The translations under genes were made by a program, and so were the position numbers. Below, in pieces: positions 1 through 7,589 of a DNA stretch of 64,000 bases. The notes beneath the pieces were generated by a model. That model worked only from the letters and a program-made list of their open reading frames with translations, had not been told where the DNA came from and searched no databases. Each line of letters begins with the position of its first letter. Position 1 is the stretch's first letter. Origin of the DNA: Micromonospora sp. WMMD980 (GTDB lineage Bacteria; Actinomycetota; Actinomycetes; Mycobacteriales; Micromonosporaceae); NCBI RefSeq assembly GCF_029626035.1, contig NZ_JARUBE010000003.1, positions 3,968,001 to 4,032,000 on the forward strand, read 5' to 3'.

Positions 1-779
1 TTGGCGCGCCGGGACACGTCGCGCGGGATGGGCACACCGGGCACCGGCAGGTAACCGATCTCGCCGGCCGCGCCGCTGCTGCCGTGGTGCAACCGGCCGC
101 CCAGCATTATCGCCAGGCCGACCCCGGCGTCCACCCAGACCAGCACGAAGTCGGCGGTGTCGCGGGCCGCGCCCGACTGCGCCTCGGCGACCGCCGCCAG
201 GTTCACGTCGTTCTCGAAGACGACCGGGGTGTCCAGGTCCTCGCGGAGCGCGGCGAGCAGGCCGCTGTGCCAGCGCGGCAGGTTGAACGCGAACGTGATG
301 TCGCCGGTCTGCGGATCGACCAGGCCGGGCGTGCCGAGCACCACCCGCCGGACCGCGGACAGCTCCGCCCCGGCACTGCTGGCGGCCTGCACCACGGCGT
401 TGTGCACCACCCCCACCGGGTCGTCGGTGTCCCGGGTGGACTGCTCGACCCGGCCGGCGACCGTGCCGGTGATGTCGGCGCAGGCGGCCACCACGCGCTC
501 CGCGCCGACGTCCACACCGACCACGTACGCGCTGCTCGGGCGCACCGCGTAGAGCTGGGCGTTCGGGCCCCGCCCGCCGGCCTGCTCGCCGACCCGGGCG
601 ACCAGGCCGCGCTCCTCCAGCCGCTCGACGAGCTGCGACGCGGTCACCTTGGACAGCCCGGTCAGCTCGCCGATCCGGGCCCGGGTCAACGGCCCGCGCT
701 CGAGCAGCAGCTCCAGCGCCGCGCGGTCGTTGAGCGCCCGCAGGAGTCGGGGGGTGCCGGGCAACCGGGTCGCACTCAT
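1..779 (-). CDS. ROK-family transcriptional repressor (partial, C-terminus beyond window)
   Basis: The gene starts at an ATG read leftwards from 779 and runs off the left edge, so only about 259 residues are visible. Residues about 10-65 form a MarR-like winged helix (LLRALNDRAALELLLERG, then LTGLSKVTASQLVERLEERG). From about residue 85 comes the ROK actin-like domain (YVVGVDVGAERVVAACAD, GTPGLVDPQTGDITFAFNLP, FENDVNLAA, and the glycine-rich GGRLHHGSSGAAGEIGYLPV). ROK repressors usually release DNA on binding a sugar or sugar phosphate. Here the divergent neighbour is a NagZ-like GH3 enzyme, so an amino-sugar or chitobiose ligand is a reasonable inference. The zinc-ligand region lies outside the window. 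Confidence 0.9.
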   Translation of the reverse strand, partial: MSATRLPGTPRLLRALNDRAALELLLERGPLTRARIGELTGLSKVTASQLVERLEERGLVARVGEQAGGRGPNAQLYAVRPSSAYVVGVDVGAERVVAACADITGTVAGRVEQSTRDTDDPVGVVHNAVVQAASSAGAELSAVRRVVLGTPGLVDPQTGDITFAFNLPRWHSGLLAALREDLDTPVVFENDVNLAAVAEAQSGAARDTADFVLVWVDAGVGLAIMLGGRLHHGSSGAAGEIGYLPVPGVPIPRDVSRRA

Positions 780-796
780 GCCAAGGTCCTCGATTT

Positions 797-820
797 TTCA
801 GTAAGGTTTCTAACCAAAAC
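797..820. promoter_or_regulatory. Putative ROK operator in the divergent promoter region
   Basis: The AT-rich stretch between the two divergent genes contains gtaaggtttctaac (801-814), an imperfect palindrome of the type bound by NagC/ROK repressors, in an otherwise very GC-rich sequence. It lies 20-35 bases upstream of the ROK start, so autoregulation is plausible. No binding data are available. Confidence 0.5.
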
Positions 821-901
821 GCCTGCCTAAGGGTGCCCGTTAGCGTATCGGCCACCCCGATCCGAGTGAGGTCGGACGATCCGGCAGGGAAAGGGGCACA
901 A

Positions 902-2356
902 GTGGGGCTGGATCCAGGACTCCGCCGACTCGCGCTGGGCACGTTGCTGGCCGCGTACGCCGGCCCGGTTCCGCCGGACTGGGCGGTCGACCTGCTCGCC
1001 GACGGGCTGGCCGGGCACACCCTGTTCGGCACCAACGTGCACGACCCGGCCCAACTGGCGGCGTCCACCGCCGCGCTGCGCGCCGGTCGCCCGGACGTGA
1101 TCCTGGCGATCGACGAGGAGGGCGGTGACGTCACCCGGCTGGCCCACGCCACCGGCAGCCCGTACCCGGGCAACGCCGCGCTCGGCGCGGTCGACGACCC
1201 GGACCTCACCCGTGCGGTCTACGCGGCGATCGGCGGCGAGCTGGCCGCGGTCGGTCTCACCCTCGACCTGGCGCCCACCGTCGACGTGAACACCGCCGAC
1301 GAGAATCCGGTGATCGGCACCCGCTCCTTCGGCGCGGACCCGAAGCGGGTCGCGGCGCACTCGGCCGCCGCGGTCGCCGGCCTCCAGGCGGCCGGCGTGG
1401 CCGCCTGCGCGAAGCACTTCCCCGGCCACGGCGCGACCGTCGCCGACTCGCACCACGAGCTGCCCACCGTCGACGTGCCGCCGGCCGTGCTGCGGGAGCG
1501 CGACCTGCCGCCGTTCGCCGCGGTGATCGACGCCGGGGTGCGCGCGGTGATGACCGCGCACATCCGGGTGCCGGCGCTGACCGGCGACGGTCCGGCGACG
1601 TTCAGCCGGGCGGTCCTGCACGACCTGCTGCGCGTCGAGTACGGCTTCACCGGCACGGTGATCACCGACGCGCTGGAGATGAAGGGCGCCGCGCTGGCCG
1701 CCGGCGGGGTGGGCCCGGCCGCGGTACGCGCGCTCGCCGCCGGCGCCGACCTGCTCTGCATCGGCGCCCGGGTCGACGCCGACCTGGTGGAGCTGGTCGC
1801 CGCGGAGATCGTCACCGCGTTGGGTGACGGCCGGCTGGCGCGCGCCCGGGTGGAGGAGGCCGCCGGCCGGACCGCCGCGCTGGCCGGCTGGACCGGGCCG
1901 GTCGACGCCCCGCCGCCGGCCGCCGACGACCTCGGCTACGCCGCCGCGCTGCGGGCCGTGCACGTGGAGGGCGACCTGCCCGGCCCGGCCGCCGCGCTCG
2001 TGGTGCAGGTGCACGCCCCGTCCACCGTCGCCGAGGGCCGGGTGCCGTGGGGATTGGGCCCGCACCTGGCCGGCGGGGTCGAGCAGGCCCGCGCGGTGGC
2101 CGGCGAGACCGACCCGGCCGAGCTGCGCCGGCTCGCCGGGCAACGACCGGTGGTGCTGGTGGGGCGGCACCTGCACCGGCTGCCCGGGGCCCGGGAACTG
2201 GTCGAGGCGCTGGCCGCCACGCATCCGGTGACGGTGGTCGAGATGGGGTGGCCGGGTGATTGGCGGCCGGCCGGGGCCCGGGCGTTCGTCGCCACCTACG
2301 GGGCCAGCCACGCCAACGGTCGTGCGGCGGCACGGGCACTCGGCCTGACCGGCTGA
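902..2356 (+). CDS. Glycoside hydrolase family 3 beta-N-acetylhexosaminidase (NagZ-like)
   Basis: This is a 484-residue GH3 enzyme predicted to remove terminal N-acetylglucosamine from chito-oligosaccharides or muropeptides. The barrel shows DEEGG at residues 71-75, the NagZ signature KHFPGHG starting at K171 with the following DSHHELP loop, and the catalytic Asp in VITDALEMKG at about D256. The GTG at 902 is chosen because the purine-rich gggaaaggggcac precedes it; a GTG at 833 in the same frame would add 23 residues unlike the family. There is no signal peptide, so it is cytoplasmic and probably acts on imported sugars. It faces the ROK repressor across a short promoter region and is probably controlled by it. 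The C-terminal 150 residues resemble the accessory domain seen in actinobacterial members. Confidence 0.9.
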   Translation: MGLDPGLRRLALGTLLAAYAGPVPPDWAVDLLADGLAGHTLFGTNVHDPAQLAASTAALRAGRPDVILAIDEEGGDVTRLAHATGSPYPGNAALGAVDDPDLTRAVYAAIGGELAAVGLTLDLAPTVDVNTADENPVIGTRSFGADPKRVAAHSAAAVAGLQAAGVAACAKHFPGHGATVADSHHELPTVDVPPAVLRERDLPPFAAVIDAGVRAVMTAHIRVPALTGDGPATFSRAVLHDLLRVEYGFTGTVITDALEMKGAALAAGGVGPAAVRALAAGADLLCIGARVDADLVELVAAEIVTALGDGRLARARVEEAAGRTAALAGWTGPVDAPPPAADDLGYAAALRAVHVEGDLPGPAAALVVQVHAPSTVAEGRVPWGLGPHLAGGVEQARAVAGETDPAELRRLAGQRPVVLVGRHLHRLPGARELVEALAATHPVTVVEMGWPGDWRPAGARAFVATYGASHANGRAAARALGLTG

Positions 2357-2435
2357 CCGGCCCGCATCCACCGGCCCGCCGTCGCCCGGCGGCGGGCCGG
2401 CGCGGTCCGCGATCGCGTCCGGGAGCCGGGATACG

Positions 2436-3119
2436 GTGACCCCGATGACCGAGCAGAGCACGCCGACCGCCCGGGGTGAGCAGACCCGCCGGCTGATCCT
2501 GGACACCGCGATGCGGCTGTTCCGCGAGCGGGGATACGCCCGCACCACCATGCGGGCCGTCGCCGAGGAGGCCGGCGTCTCGGTGGGCAACGCCTACTAC
2601 TACTTCGGCTCGAAGGAACACCTGATCCAGGAGTTCTACGCGGACACCCAGCGCGAGCACCGGGCGGCCGCCGCGCCGGTGCTCGCCCGGGAGCGGGACT
2701 TCGCGGCCCGGCTGGCCGGCGTGCTGCACGCGGGCGTGGACGTGCTGAGCCCCTACCACTCGTTCGCCGGGACGTTCTTCAAGACGGCGGCCGAGCCGAC
2801 GTCTCCGTTGAGCCCGTTCTCCACCGACTCGTCGCCGGCCCGGGACGCGTCGGTGTCGCTGTTCCGCGAGGTGCTCACCGGCTCGACCGCCAGACTGGAC
2901 GACGAACTGCGGGAGACGCTGCCGGAGCTGCTCTGGCTCGGCTACCTGGGAGTGGTGCTCTACTGGGTGCACGACCGCTCGCCCGGGCAGGCCAGGACCC
3001 GGCAGCTCGTCGACGGGGTGGTGCCGCTCGTCGACCGGCTCGTCGGGCTGTCCCGGCTCCGGGTGCTGCGCCCGGTCACCCGCCAGGCGCTCACCCTGAT
3101 CCACACGTTGCGTCACTGA
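2436..3119 (+). CDS. TetR-family transcriptional regulator
   Basis: The 227-residue protein has a classic N-terminal TetR DNA-binding domain at about residues 10-58 (TRRLILDTAMRLFRERGYAR, then AVAEEAGVSVGNAYYYFGSK). The remaining roughly 165 residues are a helical ligand domain with no motif I recognise. Translation may begin at GTG 2436 or ATG 2445; the difference is only three residues. It follows the GH3 gene by 79 bases on the same strand. The ligand and targets cannot be deduced, because the neighbours downstream are on the opposite strand. Confidence 0.9.
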   Translation: MTPMTEQSTPTARGEQTRRLILDTAMRLFRERGYARTTMRAVAEEAGVSVGNAYYYFGSKEHLIQEFYADTQREHRAAAAPVLARERDFAARLAGVLHAGVDVLSPYHSFAGTFFKTAAEPTSPLSPFSTDSSPARDASVSLFREVLTGSTARLDDELRETLPELLWLGYLGVVLYWVHDRSPGQARTRQLVDGVVPLVDRLVGLSRLRVLRPVTRQALTLIHTLRH

Positions 3120-3239
3120 GCCATCGCTCGAACGTGATGGCGATTTAGCAGGTCAAGTCCGTTACCGGACAAGGCCGGCATCTTGCCCGGGCGGCCAACC
3201 TTCACCTAGCGTTACCTCACTGGGACCTGGGGAGAGGCC

Positions 3240-3275
3240 GCGGACCGTGGATCCGGCCCGGGATCCACGGTCCGC
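3240..3275. terminator. Strong hairpin terminator between converging genes
   Basis: A perfect 15-bp inverted repeat (gcggaccgtggatcc) surrounds a 6-base loop. It lies just beyond the stop of the leftward GNAT gene and downstream of the rightward TetR gene. There is no T-run, which is common for actinobacterial terminators. It can serve both directions. Confidence 0.75.
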
Positions 3276-3288
3276 GCCCACGCCGCCG

Positions 3289-3951
3289 TCAGTGCGGGAA
3301 GACGCCGAACGAGGTCCAGCCCCGGTCCGGGAACCCGGCCGCCTCGGCCACCCGTGCGGAGGCGTGGTTGCCCGGGTCGTGCGCATAGGTGGGGATCGCC
3401 CCTTCGGCCAGCACCCGCCGGGCCGCCTGCGCCACCAGCCGCCGGGCCAGGCCGCCTCCCCGGGCCGCCGGGGACGTGCCCACCGCCAGCTCGTGCCCGT
3501 ACGCGTCGTGCCGTTTGACCCCGACCCCGGCCAGGTAGGCGCCGTCGGCGTCCCGGACCACGAGCACCTCGGGAAAGAGGCCCAGCCAGGCCGGGGCGCC
3601 GGGCATCTCGGGCGGCAGCCACTCCCCCACGTCGGGCAGCGGCGCCGGGTCGGTGCACCAGCGGAAGACGCCGCGGCTCGTGGTCAGCTCCGGCGCGCCG
3701 ACCGTCGCCGGCAGCGCGGGCAACCACTGTTCGATCGGTCGTTCCGCGACCAGGGCCCGCACCGCCTCGACCCGCAGTGGCGGCACCGAGAGCACCGTGC
3801 TGCCGCCCACCGAGACCGCGACGGCCGGGCGTGGCCGCCCGTCCCAGGCCGGGCGGGCGCGGCGCCAGGACCGGACCACGTGCAGCCCGGGACCGGCCGG
3901 CCACTGCCCCAACCAGGTCGCCAGGTGCAGGAAGAGCCGCCGGTCGAGCAC
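3289..3951 (-). CDS. GNAT-family N-acetyltransferase
   Basis: This 220-residue protein has a C-terminal GNAT fold. After the strand LAGVGVKRHDAYGHELAVGT comes the acetyl-CoA loop SPAARGGGLARRLVAQAARR (about residues 160-180, the R/Q-x-x-G-x-G/A type), then YAHDPGNHASARVAEAAGF near the end. The first 110 residues do not match a domain I can name. The substrate is unknown. The gene converges with the TetR gene and is divergent from the two-component system at 4059. Confidence 0.85.
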   Translation of the reverse strand: MLDRRLFLHLATWLGQWPAGPGLHVVRSWRRARPAWDGRPRPAVAVSVGGSTVLSVPPLRVEAVRALVAERPIEQWLPALPATVGAPELTTSRGVFRWCTDPAPLPDVGEWLPPEMPGAPAWLGLFPEVLVVRDADGAYLAGVGVKRHDAYGHELAVGTSPAARGGGLARRLVAQAARRVLAEGAIPTYAHDPGNHASARVAEAAGFPDRGWTSFGVFPH

Positions 3952-4058
3952 ATGATCATGGTACGCCCCGAGGGACCGCTCCCGCCGTAAGAACCTCGCA
4001 ATGGCTCACCCGGTCCGCCCGTGGCTACGCTGACCTCTCGCTACGCGGGAGGTGCGGG

Positions 4059-4754
4059 GTGGCGCAGCGGGTGCTGGTGGTCGACGACGACCGGACGGTC
4101 GCCGACGTGGTCTGCCGCTACCTGGCGCACGCCGGCTACGAGGTCGAGCACGTCGGCGACGGCGCGGCGGCGCTGGACACCGTGTCCCGCCGGCCGCCGC
4201 ACCTGGTGGTGCTGGATCTGATGCTGCCCGTGCTCGACGGGTTGGAGGTGTGCCGGCGGCTGCGGGAGCGGCCGGACGGCGTACCCATCGTCATGCTCAC
4301 CGCCCGCGGCGACGAGGCCGACCGGATCCTCGGCCTGCAACTGGGCGCGGACGACTACCTGAGCAAGCCCTTCTCCCCGCGCGAGCTGGTGCTGCGGGTC
4401 CGCTCGGTGCTGCGCCGGGCCGGCGGCGAGCCGGCCGCCGCGCCGCCGGTGCGGCTGGCCGACGCCGGCCTGGAGGTGGAGACCGGGCCCCGGGTGGCCC
4501 GCCTGCGTGGCCGCGAGCTGACCCTGACGCTGCGCGAGTTCGACCTGCTGGCGCACCTCATGCGGCACCCGGCGCGCGCGTTCCGCCGGGCCGAGCTGCT
4601 GGAGCGGGTGTGGGGCTGGAGCTTCGGCGACCAGTCGACGGTGACCGTGCACGTGCGTCGGCTGCGGGAGAAGATCGAGGACGATCCGGCCCGGCCCCGA
4701 CGCATCGTCACCGTGTGGGGCGTCGGCTACCGCTACGAGCCGGCCGATGCGTGA
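4059..4754 (+). CDS. OmpR/PhoB-family response regulator
   Basis: The 231-residue protein has a receiver domain with acidic D9-D10-D11, phospho-acceptor D53 in VVLDLMLP, T81 and K103 (SKPF). A winged-helix output domain follows at about residues 130-228 (TLTLREFDLLAHLMRHPARA, then DQSTVTVHVRRLREKIEDDP, then IVTVWGVGYRYEP). The GTG start at 4059 is preceded by gggaggt at 4047; the frame is open further upstream but that part is not domain-like. It overlaps the sensor kinase by 8 bases, so the pair is co-translated. It activates or represses target promoters when phosphorylated by that kinase. Confidence 0.95.
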   Translation: MAQRVLVVDDDRTVADVVCRYLAHAGYEVEHVGDGAAALDTVSRRPPHLVVLDLMLPVLDGLEVCRRLRERPDGVPIVMLTARGDEADRILGLQLGADDYLSKPFSPRELVLRVRSVLRRAGGEPAAAPPVRLADAGLEVETGPRVARLRGRELTLTLREFDLLAHLMRHPARAFRRAELLERVWGWSFGDQSTVTVHVRRLREKIEDDPARPRRIVTVWGVGYRYEPADA

Positions 4755-5769
4755 CCTCGCGCTGATCTTCGGGGTGGCGCTGGCCGCCGCGCTCGCGGTC
4801 GGGCTGGCCGGCGCGGTCGCGCTGCGGGTGCTGCGTGGCCGGTCGATCACCGTGCACATCTCGGTGCTGCTGGCGATGACGGTGGCCGCGGTGGCCGCCG
4901 GGGTGGCGGGGGTCGCCCGGGCGATGTTCCTCTCCCCGCACGACCTCCAGGTGGTGCTGATCACGGTCTCCGCCGCCGCCGTGGTGAGCCTGGCGGTGGG
5001 GTGGCTGTTCGGCCGCCGGCTGGCCGCCGCCGCGGTCTGGGCGGACCAGGCGCGGGCCCGGGAGCGGCGGATCGAGAAGGGCCGCCGGGACCTGGTCGCG
5101 TGGGTCTCGCACGACCTCCGTACGCCGCTGGCCGGGCTGCGGGCGATGGCCGAGGCGCTGGAGGACGGGGTGGTCGACGACCCGGCGACGGTGGCCGAGT
5201 ACCACCGCCGGATCCGGGTGGAGACCGACCGGATGACCCGGCTCGTCGACGACCTGTTCGAGCTGTCCCGGATCAACGCGGGCGCGTTGCGACTGTCGCT
5301 GTCCACGGTGGCGCTCGGCGACGTGGTCTCCGACGCGCTGGCCGGCGCCGCGCCGCTGGCCGCCGCCCGCCGGATCCGGCTGGTCGCCGCCGAGGCGGGC
5401 TGGCCGACGGTGACCGCCAGCGAGCGGGAACTGGCCCGGGTGGTGGGCAACCTGCTGCTGAACGCGATCCGCTACACCCCGGCCGACGGCACGGTCTCGG
5501 TGCACGCCGGGCAGGACGTCGACACCGCCTGGCTGGCGGTGGCGGACACCTGCGGCGGCATCCCGGAGGACGACCTGCCCCGGGTGTTCGACGTGGCGTT
5601 CCGCGGCGAGCCGGCCCGCACCCCGGCGGCGGCCGAACCGGGCGGTTCCGGCGGGCTCGGGCTGGCGATCGTGCGCGGGTTGGTTGAGGCGCACGGCGGG
5701 CGGGTAGAGGTGCAGAACGTCAGCGACGGATGCCGATTCGTGGTCCGCCTGCCGGCTGCCGGAATCTGA
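4747..5769 (+). CDS. Two-component sensor histidine kinase with intramembrane-type sensor
   Basis: The 340-residue kinase begins with three hydrophobic segments (about residues 4-28, 36-58 and 68-90) joined by very short loops, so there is no real extracellular sensor. Kinases of this build usually sense the membrane itself or a partner protein. The phospho-accepting H122 is in WVSHDLRTPLAG. The ATP-binding domain shows the N box (NLLLNAIRYTP), G1 (DTCGGIPEDDL) and G2 (GGSGGLGLAIV). It works with the response regulator encoded immediately upstream, with an 8-base overlap. No other gene in this operon indicates the signal. Confidence 0.93.
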   Translation: MRDLALIFGVALAAALAVGLAGAVALRVLRGRSITVHISVLLAMTVAAVAAGVAGVARAMFLSPHDLQVVLITVSAAAVVSLAVGWLFGRRLAAAAVWADQARARERRIEKGRRDLVAWVSHDLRTPLAGLRAMAEALEDGVVDDPATVAEYHRRIRVETDRMTRLVDDLFELSRINAGALRLSLSTVALGDVVSDALAGAAPLAAARRIRLVAAEAGWPTVTASERELARVVGNLLLNAIRYTPADGTVSVHAGQDVDTAWLAVADTCGGIPEDDLPRVFDVAFRGEPARTPAAAEPGGSGGLGLAIVRGLVEAHGGRVEVQNVSDGCRFVVRLPAAGI

Positions 5770-5851
5770 CGCGTCCAGGGAACCGAACACATCGCTCCCG
5801 CGTCATATTCATTTCCATACATGGACAAGTTTCTCTGGGACGGTAGTGGTC

Positions 5852-6037
5852 ATGCCTCAGAAGCCGAATGACCGATTCCAGCAGGACGCCGAGCGGAGCT
5901 GGCGGGCCGCCGACTCCGCCCGGCGCTTCCCTGCCCAACCGGAGTACCGCGAGGCCCGCCACCGGGGGACCTCCTGGGCCGAGCTGAACGCGCAGCCCGC
6001 CGGCGCCTCCGCCTGGCGCGGCCTCACCACCGGCTAG
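5852..6037 (+). CDS. Small conserved-looking protein of unknown function (61 aa)
   Basis: The open frame from ATG 5852 (a GTG at 5846 adds two residues) encodes a hydrophilic, Arg/Ala-rich protein with several Trp (ERSWRAADSARR, GTSWAELNAQPAG). Third codon positions are almost all G or C, which supports real translation. There is no signal peptide or membrane segment. It sits alone between the two-component system and the next gene. I do not recognise the family. Confidence 0.6.
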   Translation: MPQKPNDRFQQDAERSWRAADSARRFPAQPEYREARHRGTSWAELNAQPAGASAWRGLTTG

Positions 6038-6142
6038 GGCGGGCGGCGACACACCGGGCCGGCCGGCGAACCGACCCTTCGTACGCCTGTGCGGTAGCGT
6101 CTTGTGGTCCGATTTCGGCCTACGACAGGAGAAGCTCCGCGC

Positions 6143-6661
6143 ATGGGCAAGAAGACGATCCACGTCTCCGACTTCACCGGCCAGGTGCTGTCCCCCGACG
6201 ACGAGGTGGTCAGGGTCGTCGTGCTGGAGCACCCGGATCTGGTCGCCGGGCCCGTGCAACTGGACGCCACCCCGGTCGACGTGGAGAGCATCGACGACGC
6301 GGCGCTGGACGTGGCGGTGGTGGAGATCCACGACCGGCACGGCGGCGGCGAGCCGCGCCGGGTGGTGCTGACCGCCAGCGAGTTCGACGCGATGGCCACC
6401 GACGTGCCGATGGCGCAGTTGTTGCGCACCGCCGAGCGGGTGAAGCCGCCGAAGGCGCGCCGGACCGCCGAGAAGATCGACTACGGCACGATCGAGCACG
6501 CCGGCCGGCCGCACCGCGGCCGGATGACCGAGGAGGAGGCCCGGCTGGTCCGGGACCGCCTCGACGAGGTGAACAAGCGCCTCGCCGACGCCGGCATCCG
6601 GCAGGTCGACCCGGCCGATCCGGAGCACGCCGCCCGCTACGGCTTCCCCGCCGCCGACTGA
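6143..6661 (+). CDS. Conserved hypothetical protein (172 aa)
   Basis: Translation from ATG 6143 follows a good aggag site (6127-6131). The product begins GKKTIHVSDFTGQVL, slightly reminiscent of the start of Lsr2-type nucleoid proteins, but the rest does not look like Lsr2: an acidic central part (VESIDDAALDVAVVEIHD) is followed by a basic hinge and a charged C-terminal helix (RMTEEEARLVRDRLDEVNKR). It is soluble and cytoplasmic. No function is assigned. The resemblance to Lsr2 is only a hint, from the first 15 residues. Confidence 0.7.
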   Translation: MGKKTIHVSDFTGQVLSPDDEVVRVVVLEHPDLVAGPVQLDATPVDVESIDDAALDVAVVEIHDRHGGGEPRRVVLTASEFDAMATDVPMAQLLRTAERVKPPKARRTAEKIDYGTIEHAGRPHRGRMTEEEARLVRDRLDEVNKRLADAGIRQVDPADPEHAARYGFPAAD

Positions 6662-6709
6662 CCAGCCCGACGTCGGGCACGCGCCCCCGTGACGCGTGCC
6701 CGACGCGGG

Positions 6710-7447
6710 TCAGGCCCGCTTGCGATTGAGTTCGGCGAGCGCGCCCTCCACCACGGCCTCCAGCGACTCCTTGGTCAGGCCGAGCCCGCCGAGCACGCCG
6801 GCGCCGCCCTCCTCCTCCAGCAGGGCGAGCAGGATGTGCTCCGTGCCGATGTAGTTGTGGCCCATCCGCAGCGCCTCCCGGAATGTCAACTCCAGGACTT
6901 TCTTGGCCCGCGCGTCGTAGGGAATGAGGTCCGGGACCTGCTCGGCCTTCGCCGGCAGGGTCGCGGTGACGGCCTCCCGCAGCGCCTCCAGGGGTACGCC
7001 GCGAGCCACGATCAGCGCGGCGGCCAGCCCGTCCGGCTCGGCGAGCAGCCCCAGCGCGACGTGGCCCGGGGTGATCTCGGCGTTGCCGGCCGCCCGCGCC
7101 TCCTCCTGCGAGGCCAGCACGACGTTGCGGGCGCGCGGGGTGAACCGGCCGAAGCCGGCGTTGGGGTCGAGGGCGGCGGCGGTCTCCGCCTTGGCGGCGG
7201 AGCGCTTCTGGGCGGCCTGCTTGCTGACCCCCATGCTGCGGCCGATCTCCGTCCACGAGGCGCCGGAGCGGCGGGCCTGGTCGACGAAGTGGCCGATCAG
7301 GTGGTCGGCGACGTCGCCGAGGTGGTCGGCGAGGAGGACCGCGTCGGCGAGTTGGTCGAGTGCGTCGGGGCGCGCCTTCTTGATGCCCGCGATCAGGTCG
7401 TCGAGGCGCACCGGCTGGCTCATCTTGAGCGGCTCTGGCTCGGTCAT
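6710..7447 (-). CDS. HTH protein with Clp N-terminal (ClpR) repeats
   Basis: The 245-residue protein joins two parts. Residues about 10-80 are helical with an HTH (SGASWTEIGRSMGVSKQAAQKR). Residues about 100-240 hold two Clp N-terminal repeats (FTPRARNVVLASQEEARAAG and ITPGHVALGLLAEPDG; then AKKVLELTFREALRMGHNYI and GTEHILLALLEEEGGAG) as found at the front of ClpC. There is no AAA+ ATPase, so it is not a chaperone itself. A DNA-binding regulator or adaptor that senses or competes for Clp substrates is possible (inference). Two near-identical palindromes directly upstream suggest autoregulation. Confidence 0.85.
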   Translation of the reverse strand: MTEPEPLKMSQPVRLDDLIAGIKKARPDALDQLADAVLLADHLGDVADHLIGHFVDQARRSGASWTEIGRSMGVSKQAAQKRSAAKAETAAALDPNAGFGRFTPRARNVVLASQEEARAAGNAEITPGHVALGLLAEPDGLAAALIVARGVPLEALREAVTATLPAKAEQVPDLIPYDARAKKVLELTFREALRMGHNYIGTEHILLALLEEEGGAGVLGGLGLTKESLEAVVEGALAELNRKRA

Positions 7448-7449
7448 TC

Positions 7450-7494
7450 GTCAACCATAGGTTGACGCTCCCGCTCCGTCAACCCCAGGTTGAC
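7450..7494. promoter_or_regulatory. Tandem palindromic operator upstream of the HTH/Clp-N gene
   Basis: Two 17-base palindromes, gtcaaccataggttgac (7450-7466) and gtcaaccccaggttgac (7478-7494), share the form GTCAACC-N3-GGTTGAC and start 28 bases apart, so they are offset by nearly three helical turns. The first begins 2 bases upstream of the start codon of the leftward gene. This arrangement strongly suggests binding by a dimeric regulator, most simply the HTH protein itself. Confidence 0.75.
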
Positions 7495-7504
7495 GGCGCT
7501 CGAC

Positions 7505-7565
7505 GTCGATCACGAGGTTGACGGCAGGGGTGGAGATCCCCTGCGCCGCCAACCTCATGATCGAC
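7505..7565. repeat. 61-base nested palindrome (hairpin element)
   Basis: Outer arms of 21 bases (beginning gtcgatcacgaggttgac, ending ccaacctcatgatcgac) match with two mismatches and enclose a second hairpin, caggggtggagatcccctg. It lies past the end of the leftward GH59-like gene, so it may end its transcript. Its two-level structure also resembles a dispersed intergenic palindrome; copy number elsewhere cannot be judged here. Confidence 0.6.
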
Positions 7566-7589
7566 GAGGTTCGAGGGGGTGGGTGTGGG

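Noticed and set aside
84..830. A long open frame on the plus strand opposite the ROK gene
   Set aside because: Its product is low-complexity and Arg/Gly-rich, while the opposite strand gives a clear ROK protein; it is a shadow frame caused by high GC.
3777..4058. Upstream extension of the response-regulator frame
   Set aside because: The receiver domain starts right at GTG 4059 with a good ribosome site; the extension lies over the GNAT gene and gives no domain.
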